The notes: generated by a model from the letters alone, not told the origin. Counted from the stretch's first letter, positions 14,372 through 22,021 are shown. The stretch: 22,375 bases of DNA from Candidatus Glassiibacteriota bacterium (GCA_016934095.1 JAFGTO010000052.1:1-22375), one strand, 5' to 3'. Numbers and translations are program-made.

Positions 14372-15397
14372 ATGGAACTTAGAAATATCGTTCTACCCTC
14401 AAGGGTCGAGAAAAATACCAAAAACTACACCGATGTTTACGGTGAGTTCATCGTGCAGCCGCTGGAGCGGGGTTTCGGCGTGACCCTGGGCAATGCCCTG
14501 CGCAGGGTGCTGATTTCCTCGATCGAGGGGATTGCTATCTGGGCCCTGCGCATCGACGGGGTGCTGCACGAGCTCTCGACCATTCCCGGGACCGTCGAGG
14601 ACATGCCCGAGATCATCCTCAACCTGAAAAAGGTCGTTTTCAGGCACAAAGACCAGAAAGCCGAGCAGGCGACCTGCAAGCTGGAAGTGAAAAAACAGGG
14701 AGAGATCACTGCCGGGATGATCGAGACCCCCGCCTCGGTGGAAGTGGTCAACAAGGACCATTTCCTCTTCAGTCTCAAGGAAGACAAGGCCGTGCGCATC
14801 GAGTTGATGTTGAAAGTCGGCAGGGGCTACTATCCTGCCAGCCAGCACGAGATCCCGGAAAACGATCCCCAGCTCATCGCCATCGACTCGATGTTCTCGC
14901 CGGTAACTAAGGTCTCTTTCCAGGTGGACGAACAGCGCGTGGGCCATCGCACCGACTACGACAGGCTGACTATCAAGGTGCATACCAACGGCGCGATCAG
15001 CCCGGAAGCGGCGATGATCAGCTCGGCCGATCTCCTCATCTCGCACCTGGACTACCTGAAATCATTCAGCGAGCCGCAGGAAGAAAAGCCGGTGGCTACA
15101 GACCTGCGCAAGAACCGCCTCAAGGAGCTGTTCAACCGCAGTGTCGAGGAGCTGGAGCTCTCGGTGCGCAGCAGCAACTGTCTCAAGGCGTCCAATATCA
15201 AGACCCTGGGGGAGCTGGTGCAGAAAACCGAGAGCGAAATGATCAAGTTCCGCAATTTCGGCCGTAAGTCGCTGAACGAGATCTCCGATATCCTTTCCCG
15301 CCACGGCATGCATTTCGGCATGCAACTGGAAAAGAACGAAAAGGGGGAATGGGAGCTCTCCGATATGGATGAGGTGCAGGAGAACCAGGAAGAATAG
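14372..15397 (+). CDS. rpoA: DNA-directed RNA polymerase subunit alpha
   Basis: Alpha dimerises to start RNA polymerase assembly, and its C-terminal domain binds UP elements and activators. From ATG 14372 the product is 341 residues. The N-terminal domain has the dimerisation motif FGVTLGNALRRVLISSIEG (35-53). The C-terminal domain includes RSSNCLKASNIKTLGEL, with R266 and N269 matching E. coli R265/N268, and FRNFGRKSLNEI. In-frame ATG at 14342 and ATG at 14312 would add 10 or 20 residues without clear ribosome binding sites; GGGAG (14356-14360) supports 14372. The acidic tail is about 10 residues longer than usual. Confidence 0.96.
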   Translation: MELRNIVLPSRVEKNTKNYTDVYGEFIVQPLERGFGVTLGNALRRVLISSIEGIAIWALRIDGVLHELSTIPGTVEDMPEIILNLKKVVFRHKDQKAEQATCKLEVKKQGEITAGMIETPASVEVVNKDHFLFSLKEDKAVRIELMLKVGRGYYPASQHEIPENDPQLIAIDSMFSPVTKVSFQVDEQRVGHRTDYDRLTIKVHTNGAISPEAAMISSADLLISHLDYLKSFSEPQEEKPVATDLRKNRLKELFNRSVEELELSVRSSNCLKASNIKTLGELVQKTESEMIKFRNFGRKSLNEISDILSRHGMHFGMQLEKNEKGEWELSDMDEVQENQEE

Positions 15398-15415
15398 CGG
15401 TCATTTTCGGTTACG

Positions 15416-15461
15416 GACTCTTGCGGGGCTTACAGCGGCCCGCCTGTTTACTTTCAGAGTC
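15416..15461 (+). other. Nested hairpin in the rpoA-rplQ spacer
   Basis: GACTCT (15416-15421) pairs with AGAGTC (15456-15461), and inside it GCGGG (15423-15427) can pair with CCCGC (15439-15443). The structure occupies most of the 99-nt spacer upstream of rplQ. There is no T-run, so it is not a terminator. It might be a processing or regulatory structure, but the sequence gives no direct proof. Confidence 0.35.
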
Positions 15462-15496
15462 AGTCAAGTATCCAGCTGGTTTGGGAAATAATCATC

Positions 15497-16108
15497 ATGA
15501 GGCATAAGAAAAAAGGCAGATCCCTCAACCGTACCCGCAGCCACCGCAACTGGCTGCTCAGCAACCTGATCACCAGTCTGTTTCACCACGAGCGGATCAG
15601 GACCACCACGGCCAAGGCCAAGGAAGCCCGGCCCCTGGCGGAGAAGCTGATCACTTTCGCCAAGCGCGGGGACCTGCACGCCCGCCGCCGGGTGCTGAAG
15701 ATCGTCCGGGACAAGGACGTGGTGGCTAAGCTGTTCACCAGCCTGAGCGACCGTTTCAAGGACCGTCCCGGCGGCTATACCCGCATTATCAGGATGGGTT
15801 ACCGCAACGGCGACAATGCACCCATGGCTATGTTCGAGCTGATGCCTGAAGAAGTTGTAAAGAAGAGCGGCGGCAAGAAACGTCGCTCGCGCAGGCCAAA
15901 GAAAAAGGCCGAGGCCGCAGAACAGCCGCCGGTGGAACAGGCCGCCGCCGAAGAGGCGGCTGCGGAAGCCGCAGCAGTGGAGGAGGCCCAGGCGGCCGGC
16001 GAACAGGCCCCCGTGGAAGCTCCGGCAGCGGAAGAGGAGCCATCCGCCGGGGAGCCGGAACTATCCGGCGGGGAACCGCCAGAGGAAGAACAGAAGAAGG
16101 AAGATTAG
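15497..16108 (+). CDS. rplQ: 50S ribosomal protein L17 with long charged C-terminal tail
   Basis: L17 lies near the tunnel exit and completes the alpha cluster. Residues 1-118 are a full L17: MRHKKKGRSLNRTRSHRNWL, LFHHERIRTTTAKAKEARPL, then GGYTRIIRMGYRNGDNAPMAM. After it comes a basic linker (about 122-137, KKSGGKKRRSRRPKKK) and a 66-residue Ala/Glu/Pro-rich acidic, low-complexity tail (138-203), so the total of 203 residues is well above the usual 115-130. The tail is likely disordered. ATG at 15497 follows GGGA (15483-15486). A terminator lies 41 nt after the stop. Confidence 0.96.
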   Translation: MRHKKKGRSLNRTRSHRNWLLSNLITSLFHHERIRTTTAKAKEARPLAEKLITFAKRGDLHARRRVLKIVRDKDVVAKLFTSLSDRFKDRPGGYTRIIRMGYRNGDNAPMAMFELMPEEVVKKSGGKKRRSRRPKKKAEAAEQPPVEQAAAEEAAAEAAAVEEAQAAGEQAPVEAPAAEEEPSAGEPELSGGEPPEEEQKKED

Positions 16109-16148
16109 CAGCGAGCCGGCCGGAACACCCTCGACAGTTCTTATCAAG

Positions 16149-16191
16149 AAGGCAAGGGAAGCGAAAACAAGCTGATTCCTTGCCTTTTTTT
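16149..16191 (+). terminator. Intrinsic terminator closing the ribosomal operon
   Basis: AAGGCAAGG (16149-16157) and CCTTGCCTT (16178-16186) form a perfect 9-bp stem with a 20-nt loop; the 3' arm runs straight into a T tract to 16191. This is a textbook rho-independent terminator on the + strand, 41 nt after the rplQ stop. The next gene begins only 31 nt later. Confidence 0.9.
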
Positions 16192-16221
16192 AAAACCGGG
16201 CGGGATCTTAAGGGAGAGTAA

Positions 16222-17403
16222 ATGCAAGGCGGTCCCCTCTCAGGCGGTTTTCGGCTCCTGCTGGTCTGCTGCCTGTTTCTCGTGCAGCCGGCCGGAAGCC
16301 TTCCCGCCGCCGCAGCCAGGCAGGGCCGGGCCCTCTGGGTGGTCCGCCACACCCTGCTTTCCAGGGAGAGTATCGACAACCTGGTGGAAAGAAGCGCCCG
16401 GGCCGGGTTCGACAACCTGTTTGTCCAGGTCTGCGGGCGTGGAGACGCCTTTTTCCCCTCGAAAGTTTTCCCCAGGGCCGAGTCCTATGCGCGCTGCCCT
16501 GACCCGGCTTTCGACCCGCTGGCCTACCTGCTGGACAAGGCCCATGCGCGCGGAATCAAGGTCCATGCCTGGGTCAACACCCTACTGGTCTGGTCCTCCC
16601 CCAAGCCTCCCGCAGACCCCTCCCACGTGCTGAACGCCCATCCGGAGTGGATGATGGTAGACAGGCAGGGAGTCTCGCTGGCCCGCTACTCGCGCTCGAA
16701 GTTCAATAAGCTGGGGGTAACGGGCGTATTCATGTCCGTGGCCGAGCCGGAGGCACGCGGCCTGGTATGCAGGTTCCTGCTGGACCTGGCGGCCAGGTAC
16801 CCGGTGGATGGGATCCATTTCGACTACCTGCGCTACCCGATGAGCTCGGTGGATTTCAACCCCGGGCTTCGCCGGGAATTCCAGGCGGCCTATGGTGTGG
16901 ACCCGCTGGAGCTGGCCGCCCTGACAGCAGGCCGCAGCAGCGGCTCGAATGCGGAAAATGCCAGGCTGGAAAGGGCCTGGACTGCGTTCCGGGCGGAGGC
17001 TGTCAGCCGTTTCCTGCGCGAGGTGGCCACTGCCCTTAACGAAAAAAAACCGGGGCTGGTGCGCTCGGCTGCAGTCAAGCCGGACATCGACTCGGCCTTC
17101 AGGGTCTTCGGCCAGCAGTGGCCGCTCTGGGTCAGGGAAGGCCTGGTGGACTTAGTGCTGCCGATGGCTTACAGCACGGACAGGGATAAAGTATACGGGC
17201 AGATTGCGCAGGCCTGCGAAGCGGTGGGCGCCGGGCATGTCTGGGCCGGCCTGCGTGCCTACGACGTGCCGGTGGCCGGCATTGTCGAGAGGGTCCGCAG
17301 GATTAAGTCCCTGCAGCCGGCTGGATACTGTTTCTTCTCCTACAACGGGGTCGAAAACATCCCCGGGTTTTTCGAGTCGGTGCCGAAGGAGCTTGTCCCC
17401 TAG
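16222..17403 (+). CDS. Secreted GHL10/DUF187 family glycoside-hydrolase-like protein
   Basis: The 393-residue product starts with a signal peptide (hydrophobic core about 10-22, LLLVCCLFLV, likely cut near AAA at 30-32). The rest fits the glycosyl-hydrolase-like 10 family (PF02638), a TIM-barrel: RALWVVRHTLLSRESIDNLV (36-55), GFDNLFVQVCGRGDAFFPSK (62-81), FDPLAYLLDKAHARGIKVHA-WVNT (97-120), the acidic strand DGIHFDYLRYP (196-206) and VDLVLPMAYSTD (309-320). The E. coli relative DigH (YddW) acts on denuded peptidoglycan, so a periplasmic cell-wall role is plausible, but the substrate is not shown here. ATG at 16222 follows AAGGGAGAG (16210-16218). It converges on mazG, sharing CTAG at the stops. 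Confidence 0.85.
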   Translation: MQGGPLSGGFRLLLVCCLFLVQPAGSLPAAAARQGRALWVVRHTLLSRESIDNLVERSARAGFDNLFVQVCGRGDAFFPSKVFPRAESYARCPDPAFDPLAYLLDKAHARGIKVHAWVNTLLVWSSPKPPADPSHVLNAHPEWMMVDRQGVSLARYSRSKFNKLGVTGVFMSVAEPEARGLVCRFLLDLAARYPVDGIHFDYLRYPMSSVDFNPGLRREFQAAYGVDPLELAALTAGRSSGSNAENARLERAWTAFRAEAVSRFLREVATALNEKKPGLVRSAAVKPDIDSAFRVFGQQWPLWVREGLVDLVLPMAYSTDRDKVYGQIAQACEAVGAGHVWAGLRAYDVPVAGIVERVRRIKSLQPAGYCFFSYNGVENIPGFFESVPKELVP

Positions 17404-18236
17404 CCTGTACCCGTTTCGGTTTTTTTCACTTCCTCCCAGATGTTGTCCAGCTCCTCGAGAGTCAGCTCGCCCAGCACCAGGCCTCTTTCGCGCACTATGC
17501 GCTCGAGCTGCCGGAAGCGGTGGATGAACTTGCTGTTGGTACGTTCCAGGGCGAGCCTGGGATGCACGCCCAGCAGGCGGGCCAGGTTGACCACGGTGAA
17601 CAGCAGGTCGCCGACCTCCTCTTCCTGGGCGTCCTGGTCCCCGGCGTCGAGCGAGCTGCGCAGCTCCCGTAGCTCCTCTTCCACCTTGGCGAACAGCTCT
17701 CCGGGATTGTCCCAGTCGAAGCGGTAGTGGCTGACCCGGCCCTGGATGCGGTAGCTTTTCGACAGCGGCGGCAGCTTCCCGGGCAGGCCGTCGAGCACCG
17801 AGGCCTCCTCCGGCCGTGCGGCTTCCGCGGAGCCTTTCGACTTTTCCCGCTTCTTGATCTGTTCCCAGGCAAAGAGCTGGTCGGCGTGGCTTTCGAAGAC
17901 AGCCTGGCCGAAGACATGGGGATGGCGGCGGATCATCTTGTCGCGCACCGCGGCCACCACCCCGGCCAGGTCGAGCTTGCCCGCCTCGCGGGCCAGGGAA
18001 ACCTGGAAGCACAAGTGCAGCAGCACGTCTCCCAGCTCATCGCGCAGGCGTGCGGGGTCATCCGCCTCTATGGCCTCCATCAGCTCGTAGACTTCCTCGA
18101 GCAGGTAGGGCTTCAGCGACCTGGCGGTCTGTTTCCTGTCCCAGGGGCATCCCCGGTCGGAGCGCAGGTGCTCGACAAGCTTTTCCAGCTCCTCTACGGT
18201 GGAGATTTTGCTGAAATCAGGCCGCTGCTCGTTCAT
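17400..18236 (-). CDS. mazG: Nucleoside triphosphate pyrophosphohydrolase MazG
   Basis: MazG hydrolyses (d)NTPs to monophosphates and pyrophosphate, cleaning damaged nucleotides and affecting ppGpp levels. The 278-residue protein has two MazG domains. The first has E47-E48-x2-E51 and E67-x2-D70 (LLEEVYELMEAIE, DELGDVLLHL); the second has E187-E188-x2-E191 and E207-x2-D210 (EEELREL, EEVGDLLFTVVNLARLLG). The start GCPWDRKQT region is typical. ATG at 18236 (reading left) is chosen because upstream GGAGAGGA gives a good ribosome binding site; the frame stays open 52 codons further but that part is non-conserved. It is the only - strand gene seen. Confidence 0.95.
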   Translation of the reverse strand: MNEQRPDFSKISTVEELEKLVEHLRSDRGCPWDRKQTARSLKPYLLEEVYELMEAIEADDPARLRDELGDVLLHLCFQVSLAREAGKLDLAGVVAAVRDKMIRRHPHVFGQAVFESHADQLFAWEQIKKREKSKGSAEAARPEEASVLDGLPGKLPPLSKSYRIQGRVSHYRFDWDNPGELFAKVEEELRELRSSLDAGDQDAQEEEVGDLLFTVVNLARLLGVHPRLALERTNSKFIHRFRQLERIVRERGLVLGELTLEELDNIWEEVKKTETGTG

Positions 18237-18277
18237 CGCCGTATCCTCTCCGGATGCGTTTTGCCATAGGATGAGCA

Positions 18278-18305
18278 AAGATAACAGTTTGTGCCGGTGG
18301 CGCAA
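18278..18305 (-). promoter_or_regulatory. Possible mazG promoter
   Basis: Read on the - strand, TTGCGC (18305-18300) and TATCTT (18283-18278) are separated by 16 bp and lie about 42 nt upstream of the mazG start. The -35 match is weak (3 of 6), the -10 moderate (4 of 6). The position in the divergent mazG-tatC spacer is sensible, but this remains a guess. Confidence 0.25.
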
Positions 18306-18359
18306 CCTTTTCCGGGGCCCTGGGGGCGCGGCAGAGCGTTTGCAGCCGGTCGGTAAAGC

Positions 18360-18389
18360 TTGACCCAAGTGTTTGGGAAAAGGTATATT
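18360..18389 (+). promoter_or_regulatory. Sigma70-like promoter for tatC-lptD
   Basis: TTGACC (18360-18365) and TATATT (18384-18389) are 18 bp apart, a good match to the housekeeping promoter consensus, in the 315-bp divergent spacer between mazG and tatC. A transcript from here would have a leader of about 155 nt before the tatC ATG, containing two alternative GC hairpins. The local AT-rich stretch stands out from the GC-rich surroundings. Confidence 0.55.
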
Positions 18390-18453
18390 CATTGCTTGTC
18401 AATTTGTATCCGCAGACTTAAGTCAGCGGTTTTGAAGCGGTAATCGTAAAGAA

Positions 18454-18488
18454 CCGCCGCTTGAAAGCGGCGGCCTTGAGCAGCCGCC
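18454..18488 (+). other. Alternative hairpins in the tatC leader
   Basis: CCGCCGCT/TGAA/AGCGGCGG (18454-18473) is a perfect 8-bp hairpin. Its 3' arm overlaps GGCGGC (18469-18474), which can instead pair with GCCGCC (18483-18488) across an 8-nt loop. The two stems are mutually exclusive, as in attenuator-like leaders, but no T-run or leader peptide is evident. Confidence 0.4.
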
Positions 18489-18551
18489 CGGAGATTCACA
18501 GTATCCGGGATAAATGAAAAGCTTTTTACAGGATTGGACGATAACTGAGCC

Positions 18552-19394
18552 ATGAACGAAGACACGGAGAAAAAGCCGGAGGAAAGCCGGTCCGCTGCCT
18601 CGAACCTGCCGGCCAAAGTCGAGGAAGACCTCGCGAGTGAGGAAGACGAGCTAAACCGCGGCAGTGAGATGCCCTTTCTGGACCACCTCGAGGAGCTGCG
18701 CCGGAGGATACTCTGGAGCCTCGGCACTGTTTTTATCGGTATTATCGTGGGCTTTTACCTGAACAGCCGGTACGACCTGCTCGAGTTCATCGCCCAACCG
18801 GTGAAACCTTACCTGGGTGGCGGGAAGCTGCTGATCATCAAGCCGACCGAAGGGTTCATGATCGCGCTCAAGATCTCTTTCGCTTTCGGGGTGCTGGCAG
18901 CCTCGCCGGTGATCATCTACCAGATGTGGGCTTTTGTGGCACCGGCTTTGCTGAAAAAAGAGCGGAGGGTGATTTTTCCGTTGTTGTTCGCCTCGATTTT
19001 CATGTTCGTTCTCGGTGCGGTGATGGCTTATTACATCACCCTGCCGCTGGGCATGAACTTTTTCTCAAAGTTTCAGTTCGCCTCCACCGAGTTCATGCTG
19101 ACCGCCAGCAGCTACCTGAGTATCGCCACGCAGCTGGTGCTGTTTACCGGCGTCGTTTTCGAGCTGCCGATCGTAATCATGATGCTGGCCCGGCTGGGCA
19201 TTATTTCCCCCGACTTTTTGCGCAAGAAGCGCCGGCATGCGATCCTGACCATTTTCATCGTCTGCATGGTAGTCACCCCGCCGGACCCCGGCAGCATGAT
19301 CCTGGTCGCCGTGCCAATGGTCGGCCTCTACGAGCTCAGTGTCTGGATCGCCATGGTGGTGGCCCGCAAGAGGGAGAAGGAGCTGGATGTCTAG
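18552..19394 (+). CDS. tatC: Sec-independent protein translocase TatC
   Basis: TatC is the inner-membrane receptor for twin-arginine signal peptides. The 280-residue protein has six hydrophobic segments and the signature MPFLDHLEELRRRI (40-53). F128 and E137 in QMWAFVAPALLKKERR correspond to E. coli F94 and E103, the signal-binding site. DRxx-type late motif is seen as VVTPPDPGSMI (240-250). A 39-residue, strongly acidic N-terminal extension (13 Asp/Glu) precedes the signature and is unusual; an internal start at M40 (18669) would remove it but has no better ribosome binding site. TatA/B genes are not in the window. lptD follows after 40 nt. Confidence 0.95.
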   Translation: MNEDTEKKPEESRSAASNLPAKVEEDLASEEDELNRGSEMPFLDHLEELRRRILWSLGTVFIGIIVGFYLNSRYDLLEFIAQPVKPYLGGGKLLIIKPTEGFMIALKISFAFGVLAASPVIIYQMWAFVAPALLKKERRVIFPLLFASIFMFVLGAVMAYYITLPLGMNFFSKFQFASTEFMLTASSYLSIATQLVLFTGVVFELPIVIMMLARLGIISPDFLRKKRRHAILTIFIVCMVVTPPDPGSMILVAVPMVGLYELSVWIAMVVARKREKELDV

Positions 19395-19434
19395 CCGGCG
19401 ATAGAGCCCATCCGGTTGCCGGAGCCGGAAAGCG

Positions 19435-21909
19435 ATGAATCTTCCCAGATACCTGAAATTGGTTTTCCCTGCGGCGCTGCTCTGCCTGGTGCCGGGCCTG
19501 TGCTTGCCGGCGGCGGGCCTCGCCCGGCAGTCCGCCGATTCGACCGCGGCATCCGCTGCGGACAGCGCCGGCCCGCAGGAGCCTTCCCTGAAAATCCCCG
19601 AGCCGGACTCGGTCATGAACAGCCTGCTGGCCGGCCATGCGCCGGCAGGCGGGTCAGTCGAGTACTCGGGCGAGCATTTCATCTTCCTGCCCGGGCGCAG
19701 CGTGGTGCTGATCCGGGGCCAGGCCTCGGTGAAAAGCGGGGGCCAGGTGGTGACCGCGGACACGATGATCGCCTTCAACCGGGCCACCGGGGACGTGTTT
19801 GTCAACGGTGCGCCGGAGCTGACCGAGGGCGGGGAGAAGATCGGCGGGAGCCGGATGCGCTACAACATGAAACGGGACCGCGGGGTGGTCGACCAGGGGC
19901 GGACCGTGTTCGGGGAATGGGACCTGGAGAGCGAGCAGCTGAGCAAGGTGGGCAAGGACAGTATTTTCGGCCTGGACAACAGTTTCAGCTCGTGCGACAA
20001 AGAGGACGGCAGGCACTACCACTTCGAAAGCCCCAGGATCAAGGTGATCCGCAACAAGCGGGTCTTTGCCGCCCCGGTCATTCTCAAGGTCGGCAAGGTG
20101 CCGGTTTTCGCCCTGCCCTTCGTTTTTTTCCCGATAACCCGGGGCAACCGTGTCTCCGGTTTCCTGCAGCCGAGGATCGGGATCAACAGCGTGATGCGCG
20201 ACCGCACCACGGGCCGGACTATAGGCAACCTCGGCTATTTCTGGGCGCCAGGGGACCACCTCGACTTCCTGGGCGCGGTGGACCTGCGCACCAGCAGCCA
20301 GACCACCCTGCGCGGCCGCACCCGCTACAGCAAGCGGTACGCCTACGATGGCAATTTCGACCTGCGGCTGGTCAAGGACAAGGTCAACAGCTCCACCGCT
20401 TACAGCGTGTTCGGAAGGCACAACCAGGCAATCGCCGAGCGCGGCCGCCTGATCGCCGATGTCAACTACACCAGCACCCGCAGCCTGCTGCGCAATACTT
20501 CTTTCGACCGGCAGGACCTGCTGCGGCAGAGCCTGCGCTCGACCGCCAGCTTCAGCTGGCGGCCCTCCTGGGGATCTTTCACCTCCAGCGTGCGGCACGA
20601 GATGTTCCTCCAGGACGACCAGTCCCGAACCCGGGTGAACCTGCCTTCGCTTTCTTTCAGCCTGAACCGCCGGAACCTCTTCGAGGGCCGCTCCAAGACA
20701 GTACCGCGCCGCGCCGGGCTGATCACCCCGGGCTGGCTCTACAACCTGACCTACGGTTTCTCAACCGATTATTCGAACACCCGCACCTCGAGCCGGGACA
20801 ACCCCACGGAAGCGGTCCACCGCTCGAACACCCGTTTCGATCTGGCCAGTCCACAGACCCTTTACGGCTGGCTGAAATTCAATCCCGCCCTGCGCTATTC
20901 CACCGAGCTGGTCCACGACAACCAGGCGGCCGGGGACAAGCTCTCCCACGAGCAGACGGTGAACCTCTCCACCTCGGTTTCGACCCAGGTGTTCGGTATT
21001 TTCGACGGGCCGCGGCTGGGACCGGTCTTCCGCTGGCGCCACACCGTGCGACCCCGGCTGACCTACACTTTCCAGCCCGACCTGAGCGAAAACAAGCAGG
21101 GCGGCAGGACCAGCAAGCTCGACTTCACGGTCTCCAACGATATCGACTACAAGTATTACGAGTCCGCGGGCGGCCGGGCCGCAGAGGACAGCACCGCTCC
21201 CGCCCAGCCGCGGGAGAAGAACGGTAAGCTGTTGAGCCTGCGCAACTCGGTGGCCTACGATTTCATCCGGGCCGCCAGGAGCGATACCCTGGGCTGGGGA
21301 GACCTCTCCACCACCCTGACCAGCACGCCGACCTCCTTTATCAACCTGCAGGTTTCGCTGAACCACCAGCTGGTCCAGCCCGGCCCGCGGGAGATCTTCA
21401 AGCCGTTCATGAACCGGCTGAGCACCACTGCCACCCTGCGGGGCACTTACCAGGGCAAGGACCGCCGGCCGGACACCGGCGAGCTGGAGGAAGAGGCCTA
21501 CCTGGAGAGCCTGCGCTATCCCGGCACCCTGGGCAGCGCGTTCGATACCCCGATGCGAGGCTACGATACCCAGCGCGACCTGGCTTTCAGCCGCGCCATG
21601 CCCTGGACAGTAAACCTCAGCCACAACCTCAACCGCAGGCGGGACGCAGACAAGGCCAGCCAGAGCCTGCGCTGGTCGTTCACTTTCAACCCCACTCCCA
21701 ACTGGCACCTGGTCTATTCCAGCAGCTACAATTTCTCCGACCGCGGTCTGCAGGGCCAGACTTTCATCCTCAACAGGGACCTGCACTGCTGGCAGGCCAA
21801 CCTGAGCCTGATCACCCTGCCGGGCGGCAGGTTCGAGTTCACTTTCAGCACCTACCTGCGCGCCAACCCGGCGATCAGGGTGCCGGACGTGCGCCGGGCC
21901 AGCAACTAG
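19435..21909 (+). CDS. lptD: LPS-assembly outer-membrane protein LptD (OstA/Imp)
   Basis: LptD with the lipoprotein LptE inserts LPS into the outer leaflet of the outer membrane. The 824-residue protein has a signal peptide (hydrophobic 9-30, likely cut after LARQ or nearby), an OstA/LptA-like beta-jellyroll (about 75-215: FLPGRSVVLIRGQASVKSGG, TADTMIAFNRATGDVFVNG) and a long beta-barrel region. The junction PVFALPFVFFPITRGNRVSG (223-242) is a family hallmark. After the signal peptide only two cysteines remain, C187 (SFSSCDKEDG) and C785 (LHCWQ), fewer than the four of E. coli. The sequence resembles FCB-type LptD. GGAG (19421-19424) precedes the ATG. It probably shares a transcript with tatC. 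Confidence 0.88.
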   Translation: MNLPRYLKLVFPAALLCLVPGLCLPAAGLARQSADSTAASAADSAGPQEPSLKIPEPDSVMNSLLAGHAPAGGSVEYSGEHFIFLPGRSVVLIRGQASVKSGGQVVTADTMIAFNRATGDVFVNGAPELTEGGEKIGGSRMRYNMKRDRGVVDQGRTVFGEWDLESEQLSKVGKDSIFGLDNSFSSCDKEDGRHYHFESPRIKVIRNKRVFAAPVILKVGKVPVFALPFVFFPITRGNRVSGFLQPRIGINSVMRDRTTGRTIGNLGYFWAPGDHLDFLGAVDLRTSSQTTLRGRTRYSKRYAYDGNFDLRLVKDKVNSSTAYSVFGRHNQAIAERGRLIADVNYTSTRSLLRNTSFDRQDLLRQSLRSTASFSWRPSWGSFTSSVRHEMFLQDDQSRTRVNLPSLSFSLNRRNLFEGRSKTVPRRAGLITPGWLYNLTYGFSTDYSNTRTSSRDNPTEAVHRSNTRFDLASPQTLYGWLKFNPALRYSTELVHDNQAAGDKLSHEQTVNLSTSVSTQVFGIFDGPRLGPVFRWRHTVRPRLTYTFQPDLSENKQGGRTSKLDFTVSNDIDYKYYESAGGRAAEDSTAPAQPREKNGKLLSLRNSVAYDFIRAARSDTLGWGDLSTTLTSTPTSFINLQVSLNHQLVQPGPREIFKPFMNRLSTTATLRGTYQGKDRRPDTGELEEEAYLESLRYPGTLGSAFDTPMRGYDTQRDLAFSRAMPWTVNLSHNLNRRRDADKASQSLRWSFTFNPTPNWHLVYSSSYNFSDRGLQGQTFILNRDLHCWQANLSLITLPGGRFEFTFSTYLRANPAIRVPDVRRASN

Positions 21910-21931
21910 CGGAGCTGGCCTGCAGGGTTCA

Positions 21932-21978
21932 CTCCGGCCGCAAAGGCCGGAGCAGGCTGTCCCGGCGAATGTTTTTTT
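21932..21978 (+). terminator. Probable terminator after lptD
   Basis: CTCCGGCC/GCAAA/GGCCGGAG (21932-21952) is a perfect 8-bp hairpin 22 nt after the lptD stop. A run of seven T (21972-21978) follows, but 19 nt beyond the stem rather than next to it, so its strength as a rho-independent terminator is uncertain. Confidence 0.5.
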
Positions 21979-21985
21979 AGCAGAT

Positions 21986-22021
21986 AAAAAAAGCCGCCGG
22001 GCGTGTGCTTGCCGGCGGCTT
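21986..22021 (-). terminator. Intrinsic terminator reading leftward
   Basis: AAGCCGCCGG (21991-22000) and CCGGCGGCTT (22012-22021) form a perfect 10-bp stem. On the - strand the stem is followed directly by TTTTTTT (complement of 21986-21992), a classic terminator for transcripts coming from the right. On the + strand the following bases TCTCG are a poor U tract. No - strand gene is visible between here and the window end. Confidence 0.65.

Noticed and set aside
18237..18392. 52-codon upstream extension of mazG
   Set aside because: The extra residues are not MazG-like, would overlap the likely tatC promoter, and the internal ATG at 18236 has a good ribosome binding site.
19416..21227. + strand open frame of 603 codons in another frame of lptD
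   Set aside because: The product is low-complexity Pro/Arg/Gly-rich, typical of a GC-rich shadow frame, while the lptD frame has a signal peptide and family motifs.
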